Positions 10,455 to 18,905 of a DNA stretch of 28,105 nt are shown one piece after another (within the stretch, counting starts at the first letter, position 1; each line of letters begins with the position of its first letter). A model generated the notes under the pieces. The model was not told the origin of the DNA and ran no database searches. It was given only the letters and a program-made list of their open reading frames with translations. Source of the stretch: an uncultured Gemmatimonadota bacterium (GTDB taxonomy: Bacteria; Gemmatimonadota; Gemmatimonadetes; Gemmatimonadales; Gemmatimonadaceae); NCBI GenBank assembly GCA_946478895.1, contig CAMLDY010000027.1:1-28105 (forward strand), in the 5' to 3' direction. Both the position numbers and the translations under genes were made by a program.

Positions 10455-11061
10455 TCTTCCTTGCCTTCCGCTTCCATAGCCAAACTCCCAGGACCAGGAG
10501 CACGATCCCGACGGCGATCGCGCCGGCGACTTTTCCAGAGCGGATGAGGTAGTGCTCGACGAGATCCCAGTTGTCGCCAGCGCGGAACGCCAGAAACGTA
10601 ATCAGCCCGAACCAGACCGCCGACGCACTGGCGATGGACAGCATCACCTTGAAGGCCGGGAGCCTCATCGCACCCGCGAATGGCGGCACGATTGCGCGCA
10701 CACCCGGCAGGAATCGGCTCACGAACAGCCCGGTGAACCCATATTTCCTGTGCAGGCGCTTGATGCGGTTCTCAGCGTCTGGGCCGGCGTACTTCTCGAT
10801 GCGCCGAAGAAAGGCCTTGGCGCCGTACTTCCGTCCAAGGGTGTAGGTAATGCCCGCGCCGATTACGTTTCCGGCCCAGCCGAGAAAAAAAACGGTGAAA
10901 GGCGACCCATGCGCGCGATCGGAGAGAAAGCTCCCGAATGCGATAACGGCGTCGGATGGGAACGGCGGAAAGAAATTCTCGAAGGCGGAGAGTCCGAGAA
11001 TCGCGATATAAAGCGATCCGAGCGGCAGGTCACCCAGCCAGCCGGTGATTGCTTGTAGCAT
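10447..11061 (-). CDS. DedA-family inner-membrane protein
   Basis: A 204-residue polytopic membrane protein of the DedA/SNARE-associated (VTT) family, which includes undecaprenyl-phosphate and phospholipid transporters. Conserved acidic residues E28 and D37 lie in FENFFPPFPSDAVIAFGS, and the hallmark arginines in SRFLPGVRAIVPPFAGAM (R116, R122). Hydrophobic segments are at about 15-45 (partly re-entrant), 55-75, 110-130, 140-160 and a final helix 178-196, then a basic tail WKRKARK. The start ATG at 11061 is 3 nt after the ispF stop. The exact substrate cannot be read from sequence. Envelope genes around it fit a role in lipid-carrier recycling (inference). Confidence 0.92.
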   Translation of the reverse strand: MLQAITGWLGDLPLGSLYIAILGLSAFENFFPPFPSDAVIAFGSFLSDRAHGSPFTVFFLGWAGNVIGAGITYTLGRKYGAKAFLRRIEKYAGPDAENRIKRLHRKYGFTGLFVSRFLPGVRAIVPPFAGAMRLPAFKVMLSIASASAVWFGLITFLAFRAGDNWDLVEHYLIRSGKVAGAIAVGIVLLVLGVWLWKRKARKID

Positions 11062-11064
11062 CTA

Positions 11065-11565
11065 CTAGCGATTCCATTTCAGGGTTGCCACCGCAATGCA
11101 GGCGAGGCCTTCCCCGCGCCCGATCCAACCCATGCCTTCGTTGGACTTCCCTTTGACGCTCACGCTCGTTGAATCGATACCAAGCGCTGTTGCAAGTCGG
11201 GAGCGCATTTGTTCGCGGTACGGGCCGATTCGCGGCGCTTCGGCCACGACGGTCACATCGACCTGATTCACGGTGTAGCCGGAGCTCGAGATTCGGCGCA
11301 CCGCCGCCTCGAGCATGCCGATCGAATCCCGGTTCTTGTTGGCCGGATCGGCGTCAGGAAACATCTCGCCAATGTTCCCGATGCCCGCCGCACCGAGAAT
11401 GGCGTCGGTGATGGCGTGGCAGACTGCGTCGGCGTCGGAATGACCCTGCAGGCCGATTTCCGATGGCAGGTGGACGCCGCCGAGTATTAGCGGTCGGCCG
11501 CGGGAGAAGCGGTGTGAGTCGTAACCGATGCCGACACGAAAAGGTGCGTCGTGCTCACGCGGCAT
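11065..11565 (-). CDS. ispF: 2-C-methyl-D-erythritol 2,4-cyclodiphosphate synthase
   Basis: Non-mevalonate isoprenoid enzyme that forms methylerythritol cyclodiphosphate. The 166 residues from the ATG at 11565 match the family. Metal ligands are D16 and H18 in GYDSHRF and H50 in DAVCHAITDAIL. Other signatures are GLQGHSDAD, IGEMFPDADP and the C-terminal GKSNEGMGWIGRGEGLACIA. A longer frame to 11676 runs antiphase over mqnC and is rejected. The start overlaps the mqnC stop by 11 nt, with no obvious Shine-Dalgarno, suggesting coupling. The product feeds polyprenyl chains, including the menaquinone side chain and undecaprenyl phosphate, which suits the mqn neighbours. Confidence 0.97.
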   Translation of the reverse strand: MPREHDAPFRVGIGYDSHRFSRGRPLILGGVHLPSEIGLQGHSDADAVCHAITDAILGAAGIGNIGEMFPDADPANKNRDSIGMLEAAVRRISSSGYTVNQVDVTVVAEAPRIGPYREQMRSRLATALGIDSTSVSVKGKSNEGMGWIGRGEGLACIAVATLKWNR

Positions 11566-12646
11566 CCGCGTGCACTGGGCGGTCGGCGGTAGATGTCGCC
11601 GCGCCCGTAGCGGGCGCTGAGACGGGCTCGAGCAGGGTGTAGTCCTGCTTTCTGCGCGCCGGGATGAACCCTGCATCGCGAATGAGGCGCTCCATCTCTG
11701 CGGTGGACGTGCGGTAGGTCGTATTTGCCGCGGAGACTACGTTCTCCTCGAGCATGAGCGAGCCGAAGTCGTTGCAACCGAAACGGAGCGCGATCTGGCC
11801 GATCTTCATGCCCATCGTCACCCAGCTTGCCTGGAGGTTGGGCACGTTGTCGAGAACGATGCGCGCGAATGCGGTGGTGCGCAGATACTCGGTAGCGCCG
11901 GTCTTGGGCTGGTTGGACATCGTCGGCGTATTCTCGGGCTGGAGCGGCCAGCAGATGAATGCCGTGAACCCGCCGGTCCGCGCCTGCACCGCCTTTACCC
12001 GTTGCAGGTGCTCGAGCCTTTCGGCCAGGGTTTCGCCGAGCCCGTACATCATCGTCACCGACGTCTTCATGCCCTCGTTGTGGGCGAGCTCCATGATCTC
12101 GAGCCAGCGGTCGGCGCCGGCTTTCTTGGGCGCGACGATGTCGCGGACGCGCTGCACCAGGATCTCGCCACCGCCACCGGGGATCGAGTCAAGTCCGGCT
12201 TTTCTAAGCTCACGGATGACGTCGATTGCTTCCATCCGGAACAGCTTCGAAAAAAAGTCGATCTCGCTCGGGCTGAAACCGTGGATGTGGATCGGGTGGT
12301 TCCGCTTGATATACCTCATGAGGTCGAGGTACCAATCGAACGGGATGTACGGATTGTGTCCGCCCTGAATCAGAATCTGAACGCCGCCGAGCGCCTTCAC
12401 CTCATCGATCTTGGTGCCAATCTGCTCGAAGGAGAGCGTGTAGCCTTCACCGTGCTTCGGACGCCGCGCGAAGGCGCAGAATCCGCAGTCAGCGACGCAC
12501 ACGTTGGTGTAGTTGATGTTACGGTCGATGATGTAGGTGACGGTGTTCCCCGGATGCTTCTCCTGGCGGATGCGATCCGCTTCGAGCCCGAGCTCGAGGA
12601 GCGGCGCGTTGGTGTAGAAGTCGAGGAGGTCGCGGGTTTCGCTCAT
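11555..12646 (-). CDS. mqnC: Cyclic dehypoxanthine futalosine synthase (radical SAM)
   Basis: Cyclises dehypoxanthine futalosine in the futalosine menaquinone pathway. The [4Fe-4S] motif is CX3CX2C: C50, C54 and C57 in NYTNVCVADCGFCAFARRP. Further family blocks are LIQGGHNPYIPFDWYLDLM, IHGFSPSEIDF, GLDSIPGGGGEILV, TSVTMMYGLGET and FICWPLQPENTPT. It has 363 residues; the last 25 are Ala/Thr-rich and variable. The ATG at 12646 overlaps the mqnA stop as ATGA, and the stop lies inside the ispF start. With mqnA and mqnE directly upstream it forms a compact menaquinone unit. mqnB and mqnD are not in the window. Confidence 0.97.
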   Translation of the reverse strand: MSETRDLLDFYTNAPLLELGLEADRIRQEKHPGNTVTYIIDRNINYTNVCVADCGFCAFARRPKHGEGYTLSFEQIGTKIDEVKALGGVQILIQGGHNPYIPFDWYLDLMRYIKRNHPIHIHGFSPSEIDFFSKLFRMEAIDVIRELRKAGLDSIPGGGGEILVQRVRDIVAPKKAGADRWLEIMELAHNEGMKTSVTMMYGLGETLAERLEHLQRVKAVQARTGGFTAFICWPLQPENTPTMSNQPKTGATEYLRTTAFARIVLDNVPNLQASWVTMGMKIGQIALRFGCNDFGSLMLEENVVSAANTTYRTSTAEMERLIRDAGFIPARRKQDYTLLEPVSAPATGAATSTADRPVHADAA

Positions 12647-13470
12647 GCGGCGGGAAGGAAGGTCAGAGTGCCGTTGGGGATTCGACCGCGTTCCAGCAGA
12701 CGGCGGAAGAATTCCGTCAGTCCGGCAAGGTGCGGGTACGACAAGCCGTAATCAAGACCGGAAAGATATTCGACGCAGGTTTCTCGATCGACACCGGTGG
12801 CGCGGTGAGCCTGCTCTGCCAGCTCGTCCAGATGGAGAAGACCCCAGGCGCGCGATGCGATGAGCCCTGCGTGCGCCACGAGCGCTTCCTTGACGTTGGT
12901 CGCGCGCTGGGCAACCCACACGGCGAAGACGAACGGCTGGCCTGTCCATTCCTTCCAGGTCTGACCGAGGTCGTAAACGTACGGATAACGCTCGCGATGA
13001 TTCGAGCCGAGTACGAGCGCGGCGTCGCCGATGACGAGCCGTGCGTCCGCATCGTCGGTGCTGGCGGCGATCACATCCGGAATCTCGGCGTCGCCCGCGA
13101 TGAATCGGGGCTTTGCGCGCCACACGTTCTCGAACAACAGCTCGAGGAGTGCGACGCTCGTCATCGAGCTGCGGCTGACGATTACGTTTCGCGAAGAGAG
13201 CTCGGGAGCCGGACGGCGAGAAAAAAGCATCACGCTGCGCACCGCGCCGTCACAGGAGATGGCGAGATCGGGCAATAACAGATATCGCTCGGCGTCACGA
13301 GCGTACTCGACGGCAGACACCACACTGATGTCCAGCTCACCGCGAGCCATCCTGCCGTTCAGATCCGACGGAACACCGTCGATGAGCTCGGCGCCGAGAG
13401 ACACCACACCGCGGTCGATGGCGCCGTAGACCGGGTAGCAGTTGATGTAGGGAATGCGACCGATCTTCAT
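12643..13470 (-). CDS. mqnA: Chorismate dehydratase MqnA
   Basis: First step of the futalosine pathway: dehydrates chorismate to 3-(1-carboxyvinyloxy)benzoate. The 275 residues have the periplasmic-binding-protein-like fold of the family, with KIGRIPYINCYPVYGAI at the start, GVPSDLNGRMARGELDIS, VSAVEYARD, RSSMTSVALLELL and DLGQTWKEWTGQPFVFAVW. The start ATG at 13470 sits in a TGATG overlap with the mqnE stop; a GTG one codon earlier is less likely. The stop overlaps mqnC as ATGA. All three menaquinone genes are therefore coupled. Confidence 0.96.
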   Translation of the reverse strand: MKIGRIPYINCYPVYGAIDRGVVSLGAELIDGVPSDLNGRMARGELDISVVSAVEYARDAERYLLLPDLAISCDGAVRSVMLFSRRPAPELSSRNVIVSRSSMTSVALLELLFENVWRAKPRFIAGDAEIPDVIAASTDDADARLVIGDAALVLGSNHRERYPYVYDLGQTWKEWTGQPFVFAVWVAQRATNVKEALVAHAGLIASRAWGLLHLDELAEQAHRATGVDRETCVEYLSGLDYGLSYPHLAGLTEFFRRLLERGRIPNGTLTFLPAA

Positions 13471-14627
13471 CACGCGGCCGCGGGCGTACGGTCGAAAACG
13501 CGCAGGATGTTGTAGAACGAATCGCGCTCGGCGGGAGTCTTGCCCGCGGAGGCGATCAACTCGATGATCTCCTCGAGGCTGAGACCCTGCGCCGTGTGCG
13601 CGCCTGCTTCGTGGTAGATCTTCTCACGAACGACGGTTCCCTCGAGATCGTTGACGCCGAACGACAGCGACGTCTGCGACAGGAACGGCGTGACCATGAT
13701 CCAGTGGGTCTTGATGTGGTCGAAGTTGTCGAGGAACAGCCGGCCCACGGCAAGGTTGCGCAGGTCGTCGAAGCCCGTTGTTGCAGTCCCCTGCCGCCCG
13801 AGCTCGATGCCGAGCTCGTTGTTGTCGGGATGGTAGGCAAGCGGGATGTATGCGAGAAATCCGTGCGATTCGTCCTGGAGATTCCGCAGCATCGCCAGGT
13901 GCTCGACGCGGTCAGCCACCGACTCGACGTGGCCATAAAGCATTGTGCAGTTGGATCTGATCCCGAGCCGATGGGCAGTGCGATGAACTTCGATCCAGTC
14001 CTCGCCGGCGAGCTTCTTGTCGGCGATCTCCATGCGGACGCCTCTCCCGAAAACCTCGGCCCCACCACCGGGTAGCGTGTCGAGCCCGGCTTCCCGCAAC
14101 GCGATCAGCACGTCCTCGATGGACATCTTGTCGATGCGGGCGACGTGCGCAATCTCGACCGCGGTCAGCGCCTTGATGTGGACGTGCGGATACCGCGACT
14201 TGAGGCCCCGGAACATCTCGCTGTAGTACGCGAGTCCCGCCTTCATGTCGAGGCCGCCGACGATGTGGAACTCCCTTGTCAGTCCCGTGGCCGCAGTCTC
14301 GGCTTCCGCGAAGACCTGGTCGAGCGTGTAGTGATACGCTCCTTCCTCCTTGGGCAGACGCGCGAAGGAGCAGAACGTACAGTTCTTCCGCAGGTAGCAG
14401 ATGTTGGTGGGATTGATGTGCTGGTTGGCCGCAAACGTCACCACGTCGCCGTGCTTACGGCGGTTCGCGTAGTCGGCGAGAAGTCCGACGCCGAGGAGGT
14501 CAGGCGTCGTGAACAGCAGCTCGGCGTCATCGTTGGTGAGCCGGCTGTTCAACGCTACTTTTTCACCGACAGCACGAAGCGCGCGGTCGCTGATCCTTCC
14601 GAGGTCCAGATTGATGCCCGTTGACAT
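13470..14627 (-). CDS. mqnE: Aminofutalosine synthase MqnE (radical SAM)
   Basis: Joins the MqnA product to an adenosyl group from SAM, forming aminofutalosine. The 385 residues start at ATG 14627, with CTAAGG just upstream and 4 nt after the fabF stop; the longer frame to 14678 lies inside fabF. The cluster ligands are C77, C83 and C86 in INPTNICYLRKNCTFCSFAR, so the spacing is CX5CX2C, checked at the DNA level. The neighbour MqnC has CX3CX2C. Other family blocks are EFHIVGGLDMKAGLAYYSEM, HIKALTAVEIAH, GLDTLPGGGAEVF, SNCTMLYGHVES and YIPLAYHPDNNELG. The stop overlaps mqnA. Confidence 0.95.
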   Translation of the reverse strand: MSTGINLDLGRISDRALRAVGEKVALNSRLTNDDAELLFTTPDLLGVGLLADYANRRKHGDVVTFAANQHINPTNICYLRKNCTFCSFARLPKEEGAYHYTLDQVFAEAETAATGLTREFHIVGGLDMKAGLAYYSEMFRGLKSRYPHVHIKALTAVEIAHVARIDKMSIEDVLIALREAGLDTLPGGGAEVFGRGVRMEIADKKLAGEDWIEVHRTAHRLGIRSNCTMLYGHVESVADRVEHLAMLRNLQDESHGFLAYIPLAYHPDNNELGIELGRQGTATTGFDDLRNLAVGRLFLDNFDHIKTHWIMVTPFLSQTSLSFGVNDLEGTVVREKIYHEAGAHTAQGLSLEEIIELIASAGKTPAERDSFYNILRVFDRTPAAA

Positions 14628-14631
14628 GGCC

Positions 14632-15879
14632 TTAGCGCTTGAAGCGTTTGATGGCGAGGGTGGTGTTGTGGCCACCAAAGCCGAAGCTGTTGCTGAGGAC
14701 GTTATCGACTTTTCTCTCGACGCTGACGTTGGGAGTATAGTTCAGATCGAGCTCGGGATCGGGGTTCTGGTAGTTGATGGTGGGCGGGATGATTCCGCTT
14801 CCAACTACCATGGCACTGATCACGGCCTCGACCGCGCCTGCAGCGCCGAGCATGTGGCCGGTGGCGGACTTGGTGGAGCTGACGTTCACGTCCTTGGCGG
14901 CCTCACCGAAGACGGCCTTGATGGCGCGGGTCTCGTTGAAATCGTTCGCGGGCGTCGAGGTTCCGTGGGCGTTGATGTACTGGATGTCGCTCGGCTCGAG
15001 GCCGGCGTCCTTGAGCGCCCGCTTCATGGCCCGCTGCGCGCCTTCGCCGTCCGGTGCCGGAGCGGTCAGGTGGTAGGCATCCCCGGTCGCGCCGTAGCCG
15101 ACGATCTCGGCGTAGATGGTCGCACCGCGGTTGAGCGCGTGCTCCATCTCCTCGAGGATGAGAACTCCCGCGCCTTCTCCCATCACGAATCCGTCGCGGG
15201 TAGCGTCGAACGGACGTGATGCGGTCTCGGGGCTGTCGTTCCGCTCGGAAAGCGCCTTCATGTTGGCGAATCCGCCGATCGCCATTGGGGTGACCGTGGC
15301 TTCGGCGCCGCCTGTGATCATGATGTCCGCGTCGCCATACTGGATGGTTCGAAACGCATCACCTATCGCATGAGCACTCGTGGCGCAAGCTGATACGGTG
15401 GCGTAGTTTGGACCTTTTGCGTTGAACTGCATCGAGACGATGCCGGCAGCGATGTCCGCGATGAACATCGGAATGAAGAACGGCGAGATCTTTCCGACGC
15501 CGCGCTCGCGATAGACGTCGTGCTGTTCCTCGAAGCTTTTCAGACCACCGATGCCGCTGCCGATGATGACGCCGATGCGGTCGGGGTCGATCCCGTTGCT
15601 CCCGTTGGCGAGGCCTGCATCGGTCATCGCCTGCCTGGCGCCGGCGACGGCGTATTGGGTGTACTGGTCGGCTCGCTTGGCTTCCTTCCGGTCCATGTAG
15701 TCCAGCGGATTGAAGCCCTTAACCTCGGCGGCGAACCGCACGGGAAAATTCGAGGCGTCGAATTTGGTAATGGGCGCGGTTCCGGACTTCCCTTCGATGA
15801 GGGACCGCCAGGTCGTCGCCACATCGTTGCCGACAGGGGTAATGGCTCCCATGCCGGTGACGACGACACGTCGCTTCAT
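14632..15879 (-). CDS. fabF: 3-oxoacyl-ACP synthase II
   Basis: Elongating condensing enzyme of type II fatty-acid synthesis (malonyl-ACP plus acyl-ACP). It has 415 residues, the family norm. The catalytic triad is C165 (VSACATSAH), H305 (NAHGTSTP) and H342 (KSATGHMLGAAG), with K337 nearby. The N-terminal VVVTGMGAITPVGND and C-terminal SNSFGFGGHNTTL are typical of FabF. The start ATG at 15879 overlaps the acpP stop as TAATG, and mqnE follows after 4 nt. Acyl-carrier protein and its condensing enzyme are thus coupled. Confidence 0.98.
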   Translation of the reverse strand: MKRRVVVTGMGAITPVGNDVATTWRSLIEGKSGTAPITKFDASNFPVRFAAEVKGFNPLDYMDRKEAKRADQYTQYAVAGARQAMTDAGLANGSNGIDPDRIGVIIGSGIGGLKSFEEQHDVYRERGVGKISPFFIPMFIADIAAGIVSMQFNAKGPNYATVSACATSAHAIGDAFRTIQYGDADIMITGGAEATVTPMAIGGFANMKALSERNDSPETASRPFDATRDGFVMGEGAGVLILEEMEHALNRGATIYAEIVGYGATGDAYHLTAPAPDGEGAQRAMKRALKDAGLEPSDIQYINAHGTSTPANDFNETRAIKAVFGEAAKDVNVSSTKSATGHMLGAAGAVEAVISAMVVGSGIIPPTINYQNPDPELDLNYTPNVSVERKVDNVLSNSFGFGGHNTTLAIKRFKR

Positions 15880-16118
15880 TACGCTCCGACCTTTTGGTTC
15901 AGATACCCGAGCGCATCACCGACGGTGCGAAGCTTCTCGGCGTCTTCGTCCGGGATATCGATGTTGAACTCTTTCTCGAACTCCATCACGAGCTCGACGA
16001 TGTCCAGGCTGTCAGCACCAAGATCCTCGATGAAGCTCGCTTCGTTGGTCAGCTTTTCCCGCTCCACACCGAGCTCTTTCTCGATGATGTCCTTGACCTT
16101 GTCGGAATTGTCGGCCAT
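15879..16118 (-). CDS. acpP: Acyl carrier protein
   Basis: A 79-residue acidic protein that carries growing acyl chains. The phosphopantetheine attachment site is S37 in [15 protein letters not shown], followed by the helix [18 protein letters not shown], as in all bacterial ACPs. A Shine-Dalgarno-like AGAGGAAA lies about 9 nt before the ATG at 16118, and a probable promoter at 16154-16181. Its own promoter would suit the high ACP demand. The stop overlaps fabF. Confidence 0.98.
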   Translation of the reverse strand: MADNSDKVKDIIEKELGVEREKLTNEASFIEDLGADSLDIVELVMEFEKEFNIDIPDEDAEKLRTVGDALGYLNQKVGA

Positions 16119-16236
16119 TTGATGGATTTCCTCTGGTTGTAGGGATTGCCGGAAATATACCTAAGCTGCGGTACGCTACAAAGTTAGAGTCGTCGTCGAG
16201 GATCGAGGATCAGGATTTGATCGTGTACTTGGTTAC
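16119..16236 (-). other. Intergenic region fabG-acpP
   Basis: A 118-bp gap within the fab cluster. It holds the acpP promoter candidate and Shine-Dalgarno, plus two tandem CGAGGAT copies at 16197-16210 (plus strand) close to the fabG stop. I see no strong terminator; the best hairpin has only about 5 bp and no T run. Read-through from fabG into acpP is therefore likely, in addition to the local promoter. Confidence 0.6.
16154..16181 (-). promoter_or_regulatory. Probable sigma70-type promoter for acpP-fabF
   Basis: On the minus strand TTGTAG (16181-16176), a 16-bp spacer, then TATATT (16159-16154). The -10 box matches 5/6 and the -35 only 3/6. The -10 context GGTATATT is shared with the kdsB promoter candidate. 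The leader to the ATG at 16118 would be about 30 nt. By-eye inference. Confidence 0.5.
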
Positions 16237-16973
<737 letters not shown>

Positions 16974-16974
<1 letters not shown>

Positions 16975-17912
16975 CAGGCGACCATTTGTAGAAGTTTTTC
17001 GACTTCGCCAGCGGTGCCGCACGCAAAAGTGCGCGCGCCTTTGACGAGCCGTCCCATCAATCCGGTGAGAACGTTTCCCGGCCCCATCTCGACAAAAAGC
17101 GCGTCGGGGAATTGCGCAGCCATGTTCCGCACCTCGGTCGACCAGCGAACCGGAGAGGTCAACTGCCGGAGCAACAGATCCTTCGCTTCCACCGCGGTGG
17201 TTGCGGGCTTTGCGGTGACGTTGGAATAAACCGGATAGACGGGGTCCGTGAACGCCGAAGTCGCAATTGCGTTGGTGAGCCCGACGACCGCCGGCTGCAT
17301 CAGCGGCGAGTGAAAGGCGCCGCTCACCGGAAGTTTGATCGCGCGCTTGGCGCCGGCTTCTTTTGCCAGCTCCATCGCTCGCTCGACCCCGGAACTCTCG
17401 CCCGAGATCACGATCTGCTCATCGGTATTGAAGTTGGCGGGGACGACCTCGCCGGCGTCCTTGCTGGCGCGCTTGCAGATGTCTTCGATGGGTGTGGTCA
17501 ACGCGCCCAGTATTGCCGCCATTGTCCCGGGCCGAGCGGTGCCCGTTTCGTACATGAGCTCACCGCGGCGGCGAACGAGCTGCGCGGCCCCGGGCAGACT
17601 GATCGCGTCGGCGGCGTGATAAGCGGTGAACTCACCGAGGGAATGCCCGGCAGCGGCGCGCACGTGAGGACGGAGTGCGTCTTTGACCAGCGCCCACACC
17701 GCGGCACCGTGGGCAAAGAGGGCGGGCTGTGCGTTGCGGGTGAGAGTCAGCTCGTCGGCAGGACCCTCGAAGCAGAGCCGGCTCAGATCTGCGCCAAGCG
17801 CCGCATCGACTTCGCCGAAGACCGCGCGCGCAACCGGGAACGCTTCGGCGAGATCCTTTCCCATCCCCGGCTTCTGGGAGCCCTGGCCGGGAAAGAGTAG
17901 TACGATATCCAC
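16974..17912 (-). CDS. fabD: Malonyl-CoA:ACP transacylase
   Basis: Loads malonyl groups onto ACP. The 312-residue length is normal. The N-terminal FPGQGSQKPGMG gives the oxyanion Gln, the nucleophile is S91 in AAGHSLGEFTA, and H201 lies in SGAFHSPLM. The start is GTG at 17912, 3 nt after the fabH stop; there is only a weak Shine-Dalgarno inside the fabH end. It sits between fabH and fabG, the conserved fab order. Confidence 0.98.
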
Positions 17913-17915
17913 TGC

Positions 17916-18905
17916 CTAGAAGCGAATAACCATCGACGCCCAGGTGAATCCGGCGCCAAAGGCGACCATCATCACCGTCGATCCTTCCTTGATCCGTCCC
18001 GACTGGATTGCCTCATCGAGAGCGATCGGGATCGACGCCGAAGAGGTGTTGCCGTAGCGGTCAACGTTGACGTAGACCTTGTCCATCGGAATGCCGGAAT
18101 GCTTGGCGGTCGCCTCGATGATGCGGACGTTTGCCTGGTGCGGGATGAGCAGATCGATGTCCGAGCCTGTCAGCTTGGCGCCGTCGAGGGCGCGGTCTGC
18201 GGCGTCGGCCATTGACCGCACCGCGTGCTTGAAAACTTCGCGGCCAGCCATCTTCACCAGGTGCGAGCGTTTCTCCAGAACTTCGGCAGACATCGGGACG
18301 GTTGCGCCGCCTTCCGGCCGATAGAGAAGATCGGCGAGCTTGCCGTCGCTCCTCATGTACGCCGAAAGAATTCCCTTCGTGCCTTTGCTGCGCTTCAGGA
18401 CCGCTGCACCGGCGCCGTCGCCGAACAGCACGCAGGTCGACCGATCCTTCCAGTCCACGATCGCGCTCATCTTCTCTGAGCCGACGACTAGCGCCGTCTC
18501 GGCGGTGCCGGACATGATCAGTCCCTCGGCGGTGCTCATTGCGTAGAGCCAACCGGCGCACGCGGCGCCAACATCGAACGCGGCGGCACGTGTCGCGCCG
18601 AGCTCGGCCTGGATATCGACGGCGGTCGCGGGCAGGAGCCGGTCCGGGGTGGCGGTGCTGAGGACGATGATGTCGATCTCGCCGGGATGAACTCCCGCCT
18701 TCTCCATCGCCTGCCGTGACGCTTCAGATGCCATCGAGCACGTGGTCTCGCCGTTCCGGGCGAGGCGGCGCTCGGAGATGCCGCTGCGCTCGTAGATCCA
18801 CTCGTGAGATGTCTCGATGCCGATCGACGCGAAATCGTGATTCGTCATCACGTGCTGGGGCAATCCGCGTCCGGTGCCGGCAACCGCGGCGGCGGGTCTC
18901 TTCAT
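17916..18905 (-). CDS. fabH: 3-oxoacyl-ACP synthase III
   Basis: Starts fatty-acid synthesis by condensing acyl-CoA with malonyl-ACP. It has 329 residues. The catalytic residues are C116 (DVGAACAGWLYA), H256 (IPHQANVRI) and N286 (YGNTSSASIP). The conserved FGAGFTWAS lies at the C-terminus. The ATG at 18905 overlaps the plsX stop as ATGA, as expected for the plsX-fabH pair. Primer choice (acetyl or branched) cannot be told from sequence by eye. Confidence 0.97.
   Translation of the reverse strand: MKRPAAAVAGTGRGLPQHVMTNHDFASIGIETSHEWIYERSGISERRLARNGETTCSMASEASRQAMEKAGVHPGEIDIIVLSTATPDRLLPATAVDIQAELGATRAAAFDVGAACAGWLYAMSTAEGLIMSGTAETALVVGSEKMSAIVDWKDRSTCVLFGDGAGAAVLKRSKGTKGILSAYMRSDGKLADLLYRPEGGATVPMSAEVLEKRSHLVKMAGREVFKHAVRSMADAADRALDGAKLTGSDIDLLIPHQANVRIIEATAKHSGIPMDKVYVNVDRYGNTSSASIPIALDEAIQSGRIKEGSTVMMVAFGAGFTWASMVIRF

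Noticed and set aside
16197..16210. Tandem CGAGGAT repeat as a regulatory array
   Set aside because: Only two copies, and such short repeats are expected by chance in GC-rich DNA.
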